The position numbers were made by a program, and so were the translations under genes. Shown here in pieces: positions 15,522 to 24,243 of a stretch of 64,000 nt of DNA. The DNA is from JALYUM01 sp036688685. Its GTDB lineage: Bacteria; Pseudomonadota; Gammaproteobacteria; Burkholderiales; Burkholderiaceae_D. Below the pieces are notes generated by a model. The model did not search any database, was not told the DNA's origin, and saw nothing but the letters and a program-made list of their open reading frames with translations. The stretch spans positions 186,001-250,000 of the forward strand of contig NZ_JAQQPS010000003.1 of NCBI RefSeq assembly GCF_036688685.1, read 5' to 3'. How positions within the stretch are numbered: the stretch's first letter is position 1; the number at the start of each line of letters is the position of its first letter.

Positions 15522-18260
15522 TCAGTGCGCTTCGTCCCAGTTCGCGCCCACGCCCACTTCGGCCACCAGCGGCACTTTCAGTTCCGCCACGCCGGCCATT
15601 AATTCCGGCAGCTTGCGTTTCACCAGTTCCAGCTCGGCATCCGGCACTTCCAGCACCAGTTCATCGTGCACCTGCATGATCATGCGGGTGGCAAGCTGCT
15701 CGGTCTCGAGCCAGTTCTGCACGGCAATCATGGCCAGCTTGATCAGGTCGGCAGCGGTGCCCTGCATCGGCGCGTTGATGGCGGCGCGTTCGGCGCCCTG
15801 GCGGCGCGGGCCGTTCGGCGAATTGATTTCGGGCAGCCACAGGCGGCGGCCGAACACGGTTTCGACATAGCCGCGCGCCTTGGCGGCCAGGCGGGTTTCG
15901 TCCATGTACTGCTTGACGCCGGAGAAGCGCACAAAATAACGATCGATGTAATTCTGCGCCGCGGCCCGTTCGATGCCGAGGTTGGCAGCCAGACCGAACG
16001 CGCTCATGCCGTAGATCAGGCCGAAGTTAATCACCTTGGCAAAGCGGCGCTGTTCCGACTGCACTTCTTCCGGCGCCACGCCAAACACTTCGGCCGCGGT
16101 GGCGCTGTGAATGTCGATGCCTTCCGAGAACGCGCGCAGCATCGCTTCATCGCCCGAAATGTGCGCCATGATGCGCAGCTCGATCTGGGAATAGTCGGCC
16201 GACACGATCTGGCTGCCGGCGGGCGCAATGAAGGCTTCGCGAATGCGCCGGCCTTCTTTGGTTTTTACCGGGATGTTCTGCAGGTTCGGGTCATTCGACG
16301 ACAGGCGCCCCGTCACCGCCACGGCCTGCGCATAATTGGTGTGCACGCGGCCGGTGTCGCGGTTGACCATCTTCGGCAATTTGTCGGTGTAGGTCGATTT
16401 CAGCTTCGACATGCTGCGGTGTTCCAGCAAAATTTTTGGCAGAGGATAATCCTCGGCCAGCTTTTGCAGCACTTCTTCGTCGGTCGACGGCGCGCCGGTC
16501 GGCGTCTTCTTGATCACCGGCAGCTGCAGCTTGCCGAAGAAAATTTCGCCGATCTGTTTTGGCGAACCGAGGTTGAACGGGCCGCCGGCCAGCACATAAG
16601 CCTGGGCTTCCAGTTCCATCATGCGCGCGCCCAGTTCACCCGACTGTTTATCGAGCAGTGCAGCGTCGATCAGCACGCCGTTTCGCTCGATCTTGTGCAG
16701 CACGACCGAGGTTGGCAATTCGATTTTTTTATAGATGTAGTCGAGGCCCGCATTGCTCTCGACGTGGCCGATCATGGCGTGGTGCAGGCGCAGCGTGATG
16801 TCCGAATCTTCGCCCGCGTATTCGGTGGCGCGCGACAGCTCCACCTGGTCGAAGCAGATCTGGTTGACGCCCTTGCCGCACACGTCCACGAAGGGAATCG
16901 TGGTGTAGCCGAGGTGGCGCTGGGCCATGGTGTCCATGTCGTGCGGCTTGTGCGATTCAAACACGTACGATTCGAGCAGGGTGTCATGCACGATGCCGCG
17001 CAGGGTCACGCCGTGGTTCGAAAAAATGTGCGCGTCGTATTTCAGGTTCTGGCCGACCTTCGGCTTGTCCTTGTCTTCCAGCCACGGGCGCATGCGCTCG
17101 AGCACCATTTCGCGATTGAGTTGCTCGGTGACGCCGGCATAGCGGTGCGCCAGCGGAATGTAGGCGCCATGGCCCGGTTCCACCGACAGCGATATGCCGA
17201 CCATCTGCGACGTCATCGGTTCGAGCGAGGTGGTTTCGGTGTCGACCGAGGTCAGCACGGCAGTATCGATGCGTGCCAGCCATTTGTCGAGTTGCGACTC
17301 AGTAGTGACAGTTTCATACTCACCGCGTATCACAGGCACGCCGGCGATCTGACCGCTCATCTCTCCCTCCGGCGAATTGAGCGCCGATGCCGCCGGCGCG
17401 CTGCCGGCCAGTTCGCGCAGCATGGTTTTGAAACCGTAGCGCTGGAAAAATTCGCGCAGCTCGTCCGCGTCTTCGAGCTTGCCAGTGAGAGATTCTTCGA
17501 TCGAGACCATGTGCCCGGAGAGGTCGCAGTCGAGCTTGACGGTGACCAGCGCGCGGCCCTGCGGCAGCCAGTCGAGCGCGCTGCGCAGGTTTTCGCCCAC
17601 AGCGCCGCCGATGGTGTGCGCATTCGCGATCACACCGTCGAGCGAACCGTGCAAACCCAGCCATTTGAGCGCCGTCTTCGGGCCCACCTTGGCCACGCCC
17701 GGGATATTGTCGACGGTGTCGCCGACCAGCGTCAGGTAATCGATGATACGGTCGGGCGTGACACCGAACTTGGCCAGCACGCCGGCTTCGTCGAGCTTTT
17801 CGTTGCTCATCGTATTAATCAGCATGACCTTGTCGTTGACCAGCTGCGCCAGGTCCTTGTCGCCGGTGGAGACGATCACGTTCATGCCGCGCGCGGCGGC
17901 CTGGGCGGCCAGCGTGCCGATCACGTCATCCGCTTCGACGCCCTCGACGGTCAGGATCGGCCAGCCCATGTGGCGCACCGCTTCGTGGATCGGCTCGATC
18001 TGCAGGCGCAAATCGTCCGGCATCGAGGCGCGCGTCGCCTTGTATTCCGCATACATATCGTCGCGGAAAGTTTTGCCCTTGGCATCGAACACGCAGGCGA
18101 TGTAAGCGGCTGGGTAATCGGCGCGCAAGCGGCGCAGCATGTTGACCATGCCGTGCATGGCGCCGGTCGGATGGCCGTCCGGGCTGCGCAGGTCGGGCAA
18201 GGCGTGAAAAGCGCGGTACAGATAGCTGGAACCATCGACCAGGAGTAGCGTATTTTGCAT
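15522..18260 (-). CDS. polA: DNA polymerase I
   Basis: A 912-aa family-A polymerase. Residues 1 to about 290 form the 5'-3' nuclease (LLVDGSSYLYRAFHA, GVEADDVIGTLA, GDKDLAQLV). The proofreading domain follows and looks active: DTET in Exo I, NLKYD in Exo II and YAGEDSD in Exo III all keep their acidic residues. The polymerase domain has motif A (SADYSQIELR), the O helix (RRFAKVINFGLIYG) and motif C (QVHDELVLEVP). It fills gaps during replication and repair. It is transcribed away from the DUF2782 gene, the usual betaproteobacterial neighbourhood. Confidence 0.97.
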   Translation of the reverse strand: MQNTLLLVDGSSYLYRAFHALPDLRSPDGHPTGAMHGMVNMLRRLRADYPAAYIACVFDAKGKTFRDDMYAEYKATRASMPDDLRLQIEPIHEAVRHMGWPILTVEGVEADDVIGTLAAQAAARGMNVIVSTGDKDLAQLVNDKVMLINTMSNEKLDEAGVLAKFGVTPDRIIDYLTLVGDTVDNIPGVAKVGPKTALKWLGLHGSLDGVIANAHTIGGAVGENLRSALDWLPQGRALVTVKLDCDLSGHMVSIEESLTGKLEDADELREFFQRYGFKTMLRELAGSAPAASALNSPEGEMSGQIAGVPVIRGEYETVTTESQLDKWLARIDTAVLTSVDTETTSLEPMTSQMVGISLSVEPGHGAYIPLAHRYAGVTEQLNREMVLERMRPWLEDKDKPKVGQNLKYDAHIFSNHGVTLRGIVHDTLLESYVFESHKPHDMDTMAQRHLGYTTIPFVDVCGKGVNQICFDQVELSRATEYAGEDSDITLRLHHAMIGHVESNAGLDYIYKKIELPTSVVLHKIERNGVLIDAALLDKQSGELGARMMELEAQAYVLAGGPFNLGSPKQIGEIFFGKLQLPVIKKTPTGAPSTDEEVLQKLAEDYPLPKILLEHRSMSKLKSTYTDKLPKMVNRDTGRVHTNYAQAVAVTGRLSSNDPNLQNIPVKTKEGRRIREAFIAPAGSQIVSADYSQIELRIMAHISGDEAMLRAFSEGIDIHSATAAEVFGVAPEEVQSEQRRFAKVINFGLIYGMSAFGLAANLGIERAAAQNYIDRYFVRFSGVKQYMDETRLAAKARGYVETVFGRRLWLPEINSPNGPRRQGAERAAINAPMQGTAADLIKLAMIAVQNWLETEQLATRMIMQVHDELVLEVPDAELELVKRKLPELMAGVAELKVPLVAEVGVGANWDEAH

Positions 18261-18407
18261 GAGTTTTTATCGTCGTAAAGAGGGCGGCCGGCAGGCGGCG
18301 AAGTGTCGGTCATTATCGCAGAATCACATATGAGGATGATTCGCCGAGTTTGCACAGCGAATGGCAGCACTTTGTTACAATGATCCAAACGTTATAAGGT
18401 GACTATC

Positions 18408-18833
18408 ATGGCTCGCACGTCTTCATTCTGGAAAGCACTTTCCCTGGGCGCGCTTGCGTTCGCGGGCCTCGCTTCGGCGCAACAGCCTGCTTCGAAGGTC
18501 GTGAGCCAGGCGCCACCCCAGCTCGAACAGGTCGAGCCAGGCAGCGATGTGCCGGCCACGGCGGCCCAATCGAGCCCGCGCACGGTCATCACCGAGCGCC
18601 GCGTGAATGGCCAGGTGGTGGAAGCAGACGTCGTCAGCAGCGGCAGCCGCTACAACATGAAGCCGAACCGGCCGGCCGGCAATGCGCAGATCAACGATGC
18701 GCAAAACGGCAATTCGATTCGCGCCCCGACCTGGACCGTGCTGCAGTTTGGCGCCGGTACCAAGAAGCCAGCTGCCGAGGCCACCGGCCCATCGTCAACC
18801 GCGGATGCACCGCCACCGACCGTCACCAAATAA
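18408..18833 (+). CDS. DUF2782-family exported protein
   Basis: A 141-aa protein with a cleavable signal peptide (hydrophobic SLGALAFAGLASA, cleavage expected before QQPAS), then a low-complexity linker and a short conserved core: TVITERRVNGQVVEADVVSS with RYNMKPN, ending in a Pro/Thr tail. This matches my recollection of DUF2782, periplasmic proteins found beside polA in betaproteobacteria. The function is unknown. I use the ATG at 18408 with AAGG eight bases upstream; a GTG nine bases earlier is also open but lies on that ribosome-binding site. Confidence 0.8.
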   Translation: MARTSSFWKALSLGALAFAGLASAQQPASKVVSQAPPQLEQVEPGSDVPATAAQSSPRTVITERRVNGQVVEADVVSSGSRYNMKPNRPAGNAQINDAQNGNSIRAPTWTVLQFGAGTKKPAAEATGPSSTADAPPPTVTK

Positions 18834-18915
18834 GTCTTGCCTGGCATGCCGCCCTGCCGTATGGCGGCATGCCAGCTGTAGCCGCTCCCCGATTTCTCCT
18901 ACTTTTCACTAGCAC

Positions 18916-19875
18916 ATGGCAGTTTTCACCGCAGTCACCCTGGACGACCTCCAAGCGTGGCTTGAGCAATTTCAACTTGGCAAAGCGCTGGCAATCGACG
19001 GCATCGCTTCCGGCATCGAAAACAGCAATTTCTTTTTGACGACCGAGCGTGGCGCGTACGTACTGACGATTTTCGAAAACCTCGGATTTTCCCAGCTTCC
19101 CTTCTACCTGCAACTGATGAAGCACCTGGCGGCGCGCGGCATTCCCGTGCCCGACCCGGTGGCCAACAGCGCCGGCGAACTGGTCGTGCCGCTGCACGGC
19201 AAGCCGGCCGCGATCGTCAGCAAGCTGGCGGGATCGTCGCAGATGGATCCGCAGCCAGTGCACTGCGCCGCGATGGGCGCGATGCTGGCCCGCATGCACG
19301 TGTCGGCGCAAAGCTTCACCATGCACCAGCCCAATCTGCGCGGCCTCGACTGGTGTGCGGCGACCGCGCCCGCGGTCCTGCCTTTCCTGTCGGCTGGCGA
19401 AGCCGGTCTGCTGCGCGCCGAAATCGCGTTTCAACAGGATTTTGCCAGCACGCCGGTCTACGCCAGCCTCGCGCGCGGCCCGGTCCATGCCGATCTGTTC
19501 CGCAATAACGTGATGTTTGTCGATACCACCCTCAGCGGCTGCTTCGATTTCTATTTTGCCGGCGTCGACACCTGGCTGTTCGACCTGGCCGTCACCGTCA
19601 ACGACTGGTGCATCGACCAGGAGAATGGCCAGCTCGATGCAGCCCGCCTGCGCGCCTTGCTGGACGCCTACCACGCGGTGCGCCCGTTCACGCCGGCCGA
19701 AAGCGCGGCCTGGCAGCCGCTGCTGCGCGCCGCCGCACTGCGCTTCTGGCTGTCGCGCCTGTACGACCTGCACATGCCGCGTGCCGCAGAAATGCTCACG
19801 CCGCACGATCCCACCCACTTCGAACGCATATTGCGCGAACGTATTGCTGTACCAGCTGGAGAATTGTTCGCATGA
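18916..19875 (+). CDS. thrB: Homoserine kinase (aminoglycoside-phosphotransferase-like)
   Basis: A 319-aa kinase of the ThrB type found in many proteobacteria, with a choline-kinase/APH fold rather than the GHMP fold. It begins MAVFTAVTLDDLQAWLEQF. The catalytic loop is HADLFRNNVMF, with Asp and Asn for phosphotransfer and Mg2+, and the DFYFAG stretch follows as the metal-binding motif. It phosphorylates L-homoserine on the way to threonine. The stop overlaps the ATG of the next gene (ATGA), so the membrane protein is translationally coupled. Confidence 0.93.
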   Translation: MAVFTAVTLDDLQAWLEQFQLGKALAIDGIASGIENSNFFLTTERGAYVLTIFENLGFSQLPFYLQLMKHLAARGIPVPDPVANSAGELVVPLHGKPAAIVSKLAGSSQMDPQPVHCAAMGAMLARMHVSAQSFTMHQPNLRGLDWCAATAPAVLPFLSAGEAGLLRAEIAFQQDFASTPVYASLARGPVHADLFRNNVMFVDTTLSGCFDFYFAGVDTWLFDLAVTVNDWCIDQENGQLDAARLRALLDAYHAVRPFTPAESAAWQPLLRAAALRFWLSRLYDLHMPRAAEMLTPHDPTHFERILRERIAVPAGELFA

Positions 19876-20645
19876 GTCAATTAACTGCAAGCACAGGCTG
19901 GGCCTGGCTCAAGCAAGGCGCGGGCCTGTTCCGCAAGCAGCCGGCCGGCCTGACCACCCTGCTCTTTGCCGACATCCTGATCAGCGTGCTGGTCGGTGTC
20001 ATTCCGTTCATCGGTCCGATGGTGGCGATCGTGCTGGTGCCATGCTTTTCGCTGGCCTTCATGCAGGCGTGCATGCTGATCGAACAAGACAAGCGCGTCA
20101 CCCCCGACATCTTGCTGACCGGCTTTCGCCAGCCGGCCGTCAAAACGCTGCTGAAAGTGGGCCTGGTGTACCTGGGTGTGTTTTTTGTGCTGGCAATGAT
20201 CATGCGCTTCGCGGTCGATCCCGACATCCTGAAACAGGCTGAAAGCGGCACCAATGCGGCCGAACTGCAACACGTCAGCGGTAGCGACATGCTCGGCCTG
20301 CTGGTGGTGTTTTTGCTGCAGGCCCTGGCCGTGCTGACGCTGGCGTTCACCGCGCCGCTCACGTACTGGCAAAACATGCCAACCGGCAAAGCCGTGTTCT
20401 ACAGCTTCTTCGCCGTCCTGCGCGCCGGCCGCGCGTTTTGCGTGTTGTTGATGAGCTGGTTCGCCATCCTGTTTGGCCTGTGCATCGTGATCGCCTTTGT
20501 GCTGGGGCAGTCGGGCGTCGCCCGGATCGTCATCATGTGGGTGTTTTTCCTGTTTTTCCTGCTGTTGCAGTGCGCGCTGTACGCCGCCTACCGCCAGATC
20601 TTTGGCACGCCGGCGCCGCTGCCGGTCTCGCTGACCAAGCTGTAA
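19872..20645 (+). CDS. BPSS1780-type integral membrane protein
   Basis: A 257-aa inner-membrane protein with about six hydrophobic segments in pairs, including FADILISVLVGVIPFIGPMV, a Phe-rich pair near residues 90-110 and a very hydrophobic IIMWVFFLFFLLLQCALYA before the C-terminus. The length, the N-terminal GWAWLKQGAGLFRKQP and the setting behind thrB match a betaproteobacterial family annotated as BPSS1780 family membrane protein (from memory). No catalytic motif is visible and the function is unknown. It overlaps thrB by four bases and ends at a strong terminator. Confidence 0.82.
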   Translation: MSQLTASTGWAWLKQGAGLFRKQPAGLTTLLFADILISVLVGVIPFIGPMVAIVLVPCFSLAFMQACMLIEQDKRVTPDILLTGFRQPAVKTLLKVGLVYLGVFFVLAMIMRFAVDPDILKQAESGTNAAELQHVSGSDMLGLLVVFLLQALAVLTLAFTAPLTYWQNMPTGKAVFYSFFAVLRAGRAFCVLLMSWFAILFGLCIVIAFVLGQSGVARIVIMWVFFLFFLLLQCALYAAYRQIFGTPAPLPVSLTKL

Positions 20646-20646
20646 G

Positions 20647-20684
20647 GACGAAAAAAAACCGCCAGCCTGGCGGTTTTTTTCGTC
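20647..20684. terminator. Bidirectional terminator between the membrane protein gene and kdsA
   Basis: The palindrome gacgaaaaaaaaCCGCCA-gcc-TGGCGGtttttttcgtc has A and T runs on both flanks, so it can terminate the plus-strand thrB unit and the minus-strand kdsA transcript. Confidence 0.92.
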
Positions 20685-20693
20685 TGGATGCGA

Positions 20694-21536
20694 CTACGCG
20701 ATATTCAGCGGTGCAAACGATTTGACCACGTCGTCGAGCTGCTTCAACTGGGTCAGGAAGGGCTCGAGCTGGTCGAGCGGCAGTGCGCTCGGGCCATCGC
20801 ATTTGGCATGATCCGGATCCGGGTGGGCTTCCAGGAACAGGCCGGCGATGCCGACGGCGAGACCGGCGCGCGCCAGGTCGGCCACTTGCTGGCGCCGTCC
20901 GCCCGACGCCGCGCCGCCCGGATCACGCTGCTGCAGCGCATGGGTGACGTCGAAAATGATCGGCAAATCGTTGCAGACTTTTTTCATGACGCCGAAACCG
21001 AGCATGTCGACCACCAGGTTGTCATAACCCAGGCAGGTGCCGCGTTCGCACAAAATCAATTGTTCGTTGCCGGCTTCCTTGAACTTTTCGACGATATTGC
21101 CCATTTGCGCCGGGCTGAGAAATTGCGGCTTCTTGATGTTGATGACGCGGCCGGTTTTGGCCAGCGCCACCACCAGGTCGGTCTGGCGCGCCAAAAAGGC
21201 CGGCAACTGCAGCACGTCGACCACTTCGGCCACCTGCGCGGCTTGCCACGGTTCATGCACGTCGGTGATCATCGGCACGCCGAAGGCCGCCTTGACGTCC
21301 TGAAAAATGCGCAGGCCCTCTTCCAGTCCCGGACCGCGGTAAGAGTGGATCGAGGAGCGGTTGGCCTTGTCGAAGCTGGCCTTGAACACGTAGGGAATGC
21401 CCAGTTTTTGCGTGACGCGCACGTATTCTTCGCAGCTGCGCAGCGCCAGGTCGCGCGATTCGAGGACATTGATGCCGCCGAACAGGACAAAGGGGGCGGT
21501 GTTGCTGACGTTGATAGTGTCGTTGATTGTGACCAT
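20694..21536 (-). CDS. kdsA: 3-deoxy-8-phosphooctulonate (KDO-8-P) synthase
   Basis: A 280-aa TIM-barrel enzyme that condenses PEP with arabinose 5-phosphate for the lipopolysaccharide core sugar KDO. Family signatures: FVLFGGINVLESRD, FKASFDKANRSSIHSYRGPG, TDVHEPWQ, INIKKPQFLSP, CERGTCLGYDNLVVDM and DVTHALQQRD. The Asn of NIKKP is at the position that distinguishes metal-independent from metal-dependent enzymes, but the Cys in the N-terminal segment typical of metal-dependent forms is absent, which points to the metal-independent class. It lies only 24 bases after the LytTR regulator, away from the pyrG-kdsA-eno context common in betaproteobacteria. Confidence 0.95.
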   Translation of the reverse strand: MVTINDTINVSNTAPFVLFGGINVLESRDLALRSCEEYVRVTQKLGIPYVFKASFDKANRSSIHSYRGPGLEEGLRIFQDVKAAFGVPMITDVHEPWQAAQVAEVVDVLQLPAFLARQTDLVVALAKTGRVINIKKPQFLSPAQMGNIVEKFKEAGNEQLILCERGTCLGYDNLVVDMLGFGVMKKVCNDLPIIFDVTHALQQRDPGGAASGGRRQQVADLARAGLAVGIAGLFLEAHPDPDHAKCDGPSALPLDQLEPFLTQLKQLDDVVKSFAPLNIA

Positions 21537-21560
21537 GCGGGTGTTCCTGTCGTGAGGTTG

Positions 21561-22334
21561 TTACATCTGGCGAAACTGATCGGTGTAATTACGGCTGACC
21601 ACGAGCAGCTCCTCGCGCCCCTTGAGCCGCACCATCAGCCGTCCGCGGAAGTCGGTATGCGTGGCAGCGATGGCGCTGGCGGCGACGATGACGCTGCGGT
21701 GAATCTGCCAGAAGCGCTGCTCGTCGAGCCCGTCGCGCAATTCGCGCAGGGGCGTCCGGATCAGGCTTTCGCCCTCGAGCGTGAAGACGCTAGTGTACTT
21801 GTCATTGCTTTGAAAATACAGCACGTCCTCGATCGAGATCAGGCGCGTTTCCTTGCCATGGGCCGCGCGGATCCATTGCAGCGGTGCCGGCTTCGGTACC
21901 GCCGCGACACCCAGCTGGTCCAGCAAGGCGCGCAGCGTGGCGGCCTCGCCCGCCGGTTTGGCCTGCATGGCGGCGCGCAACCGCGTCACCGTTTGCGCCA
22001 GGCGCGCCGCCGTCACGGGCTTGAGCAGGTAGTCGCAGGCGGCATGCTCGAAGGCGGCGACGGCGTGGTGGTCGTAAGCCGTCACGAACACGATGTGGGG
22101 GCCATGTTCGTTGGTCGCCAGGCGCGCGGCCACGTCCAGGCCGGTCAGGCCGGGCATCTGGATATCGAGGAACACGATGTCGGGCGTGAGTTCGTCGGCC
22201 AGGCGCAGCGCCTCGATGCCGTTTTCGGCCTTGGCCACAATGCGCAGGTCTGGCCAGGCGATGGCCAGCTGGGTGGCGAGATAGTCGCGCAGGTGCGGCT
22301 CGTCGTCCGCGATCAGGGCTGTGGGCTTGTCGAT
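21561..22334 (-). CDS. LytTR-family response regulator (AlgR/LytR-like), near-cognate start
   Basis: A receiver plus LytTR DNA-binding regulator. Coding clearly begins upstream of the first canonical start (GTG at 22236-22238): the frame reads DKPTALIADDEPHLRDYL, giving the acidic pocket of the receiver. Phospho-Asp lies in DIVFLDIQMPGLTG, Lys in LLKPV, and the C-terminal LytTR domain has IRAAHGKETRLISIEDVLYF and FWQIHRSVIV. No ATG, GTG or TTG is in frame upstream. ATC at 22332-22334, behind GAAGGTG, is the best candidate; CTG at 22314-22316 overlaps the kinase stop as CTGA but lacks a ribosome-binding site. It is partnered with the upstream kinase. About 257 aa from the ATC. Confidence 0.87.
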   Translation of the reverse strand: MDKPTALIADDEPHLRDYLATQLAIAWPDLRIVAKAENGIEALRLADELTPDIVFLDIQMPGLTGLDVAARLATNEHGPHIVFVTAYDHHAVAAFEHAACDYLLKPVTAARLAQTVTRLRAAMQAKPAGEAATLRALLDQLGVAAVPKPAPLQWIRAAHGKETRLISIEDVLYFQSNDKYTSVFTLEGESLIRTPLRELRDGLDEQRFWQIHRSVIVAASAIAATHTDFRGRLMVRLKGREELLVVSRNYTDQFRQM

Positions 22335-23485
22335 GATGGCACCTTCGATGAAATTGGCAACAGCAGGCGCACGATGGCGCCGCCGCCGGGATTGTCGAGC
22401 AATTGGAGTCGAGCGCCGTCGCCATGCACACTGAGCGCACGGGCTTTCACGTTGGCCATGCCGACGCCGCCACCAGCGCGCGCAGGGGCGTTGCCGATGC
22501 CGACGCCGTCGTCGGCAATGTCGACCTGCAAAGTGTCGCCGCTGCGCTGCGCCCGTACAACGATGGTGCCGCCCGCGATCTTCGGTTCGAGTCCGTGCAT
22601 GACGGCGTTTTCCACCAGCGGCTGGATCAGCATGGGCGCAATGCCGCTCGCGCGCGCCGCGGCATCGGCCTCGATGCGGTAGTGCAGCCGTTTGCCCATG
22701 CGCACGGCCAGCACGTCGAGGTAGGCGGCCGCCAGGTCCAGCTCGGCGCCGACGGTGGCCGATTCGGCCCGGCTGGCGTGCAGGCTGGCGCGCAGAAAAT
22801 CGATGAAGCGCTCAAGCATGTGGCGCGCCTGGGCCGGCTGGGTATCGATCAGGCCAAGGACGTTGGCGAGCGTGTTGTACAGGAAATGCGGTTCGATCTG
22901 GGCCTGCAGCGCGCGCAACTTCGCTTCGGCCAGCAGTTGTGCGGTGGCGGCCAGTTCTTCGCGCTGGCGCAGCCTTTGTACTTCCGCTTCGGCACGACGC
23001 TGGCCGACGCTGGTCATGATCAGCAGCAGCACGGCCAAGCCAAAGGTGAACGGCAGCACGTGCGCCAGTTCCTGGAAATGCGTCACGTAATGCCAGGGAT
23101 TGCGTCCGCGCAGCAGCGCGTTGCCCAGCGCGACACCGATAAAGGACAGGATCGACACGGCCGTCACGTAGTACAGCGAGCGCACCGTCCCGCTCTGGCG
23201 GTGCGACCAGCCGCGTGTCAACACGGCCAGGAGCACCAGGCCGCCATGGATCGTGAAACCGACGCTGTTGCCAATCACGATCACCGGCACCACGGCATTG
23301 GAGAAATGGATCTTGTCGGAAAAGGCGGCCTGGATGGTGGTCACGATGGCGCCGATCAGCATGCCCAGCACGCATGTCAGGACGATGCTGCGCAACGGGG
23401 TACGCGACCAGCGCCGGACGAACGGCAGGAAGTCCAGCGGGTGAGCAACGTGCTTCAGCTTGGCTTGTTGGGATGGCATGGACAT
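22313..23485 (-). CDS. LytS/AlgZ-type membrane sensor histidine kinase
   Basis: A 390-aa kinase of the HPK8-like (His_kinase plus HATPase_c) family. The first half has about four membrane segments (GMLIGAIVTTIQAAF, VIVIGNSVGFTIHGGLVLLA, SILSFIGVALGNALL, VLPFTFGLAVLLLIM) and no large periplasmic domain. A coiled-coil linker leads to the phospho-His in IEPHFLYNTLANV. The ATPase shows PLVENAVMHG and DIADDGVGIG. It overlaps the LytTR regulator gene by 22 bases and follows the small membrane protein gene by 33 bases. The signal is unknown; the lack of an extracellular domain suggests sensing within the membrane or through the small membrane protein. Confidence 0.92.
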   Translation of the reverse strand: MSMPSQQAKLKHVAHPLDFLPFVRRWSRTPLRSIVLTCVLGMLIGAIVTTIQAAFSDKIHFSNAVVPVIVIGNSVGFTIHGGLVLLAVLTRGWSHRQSGTVRSLYYVTAVSILSFIGVALGNALLRGRNPWHYVTHFQELAHVLPFTFGLAVLLLIMTSVGQRRAEAEVQRLRQREELAATAQLLAEAKLRALQAQIEPHFLYNTLANVLGLIDTQPAQARHMLERFIDFLRASLHASRAESATVGAELDLAAAYLDVLAVRMGKRLHYRIEADAAARASGIAPMLIQPLVENAVMHGLEPKIAGGTIVVRAQRSGDTLQVDIADDGVGIGNAPARAGGGVGMANVKARALSVHGDGARLQLLDNPGGGAIVRLLLPISSKVPSSTSPQP

Positions 23486-23518
23486 CTTGCTATGGTAGCA
23501 GTCGCGGGGAGACCGGCT

Positions 23519-24028
23519 TCAGATTGCCTGCAGCTGCGCCGAAAATCCCTGGTAGGCCTTCAGATCACGCGCCAGGCGGCCCAGGAAGTAGCCGCTGAAG
23601 AGGCCGAACAAGGCGCACACCGCCACCGTGAAGATGGCATTCTCGCGCAGGTGCGGTTGCACCACGACGGCAATCGACGTCACGTATTTGGTGACGAAGA
23701 TCGCCATCATCAGCGCCAGCGGGAATTTGCTTCCGAGCACGACGACATGGCCGGGTTTTGCCGTCGGCGCAATCCGCGCGGCGCCGAACCTGACCAGCAG
23801 CGCCAGCGTGGCGGCCATGGTGACGGTCCAGGTGGCAAAGCCGATGCCGCCGAGGCCGAATTTTGCCGCGATATCGAACAGGGACAGGGCCAGCATCACC
23901 AGCGGGATGATGAACAGCTTGTTCATGGCAAGCTCGCGGGTGCGCATGGCAATAACGCCGCGGAAAATCAGGAAGGCGAGGATTACCCAGACGTACAGGG
24001 GGGTGTGGGTGAAGATCTGGTTCAGCAT
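23519..24028 (-). CDS. Small four-helix integral membrane protein (possibly DUF6622)
   Basis: A 169-aa protein with about four to five membrane helices: YVWVILAFLIFRGVIAM, LFIIPLVMLALSLF, FATWTVTMAATLALLVRF, SKFPLALMMAIFVTKYVTSI and FTVAVCALFGLFSGYFLG. It resembles proteins I recall as DUF6622 but cannot verify. No enzymatic motif is visible. GGAG lies six bases before the ATG at 24026-24028. It is the first gene of a cassette with the LytS-like kinase and LytTR regulator, and the direct repeats upstream suggest that the pair controls it. It could be a target, sensor or accessory subunit of the system. Confidence 0.8.
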   Translation of the reverse strand: MLNQIFTHTPLYVWVILAFLIFRGVIAMRTRELAMNKLFIIPLVMLALSLFDIAAKFGLGGIGFATWTVTMAATLALLVRFGAARIAPTAKPGHVVVLGSKFPLALMMAIFVTKYVTSIAVVVQPHLRENAIFTVAVCALFGLFSGYFLGRLARDLKAYQGFSAQLQAI

Positions 24029-24116
24029 GGTCGGCTCCGTCAGGTGGGTGAGTGGAGCCAGTGTGGGGGAGATACACAGTGCAGTGGGAGCGCTGCGATG
24101 AAGTGCTACGGGATGA

Positions 24117-24146
24117 CGCGAAATGCAGCGGACGGGCGCGAAATGC
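24117..24146 (-). promoter_or_regulatory. Putative LytTR operator: GCATTTCGCG direct repeat, 20-bp period
   Basis: On the minus strand GCATTTCGCG occurs twice with 10 bases between, that is, two helical turns apart. Its downstream edge lies 88 bases before the start of the small membrane protein gene. LytTR regulators bind direct repeats about two turns apart. The motif I recall for E. coli YpdB, GGCATTTCAT repeated with an 11-base spacer, shares the core GCATTTC. I infer binding by the cassette's own regulator. Confidence 0.6.
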
Positions 24147-24243
24147 GGTGGTTAATGGTCGCGGCGCGCGTTTGAAACGGACCATGCCCGGATTCGACGC
24201 GTTTTCTGGCTCAGATTGCGTGCGAATGACGGATGGGTCGTGC

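Noticed and set aside
15666..18248. 860-codon open frame on the plus strand across polA
   Set aside because: It is antisense to a full-length DNA polymerase I with all motifs; Arg/His/Gln-rich translation typical of the complement of a GC-rich gene.
20688..24175. Long plus-strand frames (664 and 590 codons) across kdsA and the LytS/LytTR genes
   Set aside because: They oppose clear receiver, LytTR, kinase and KdsA domains and have no start signals or family pattern.
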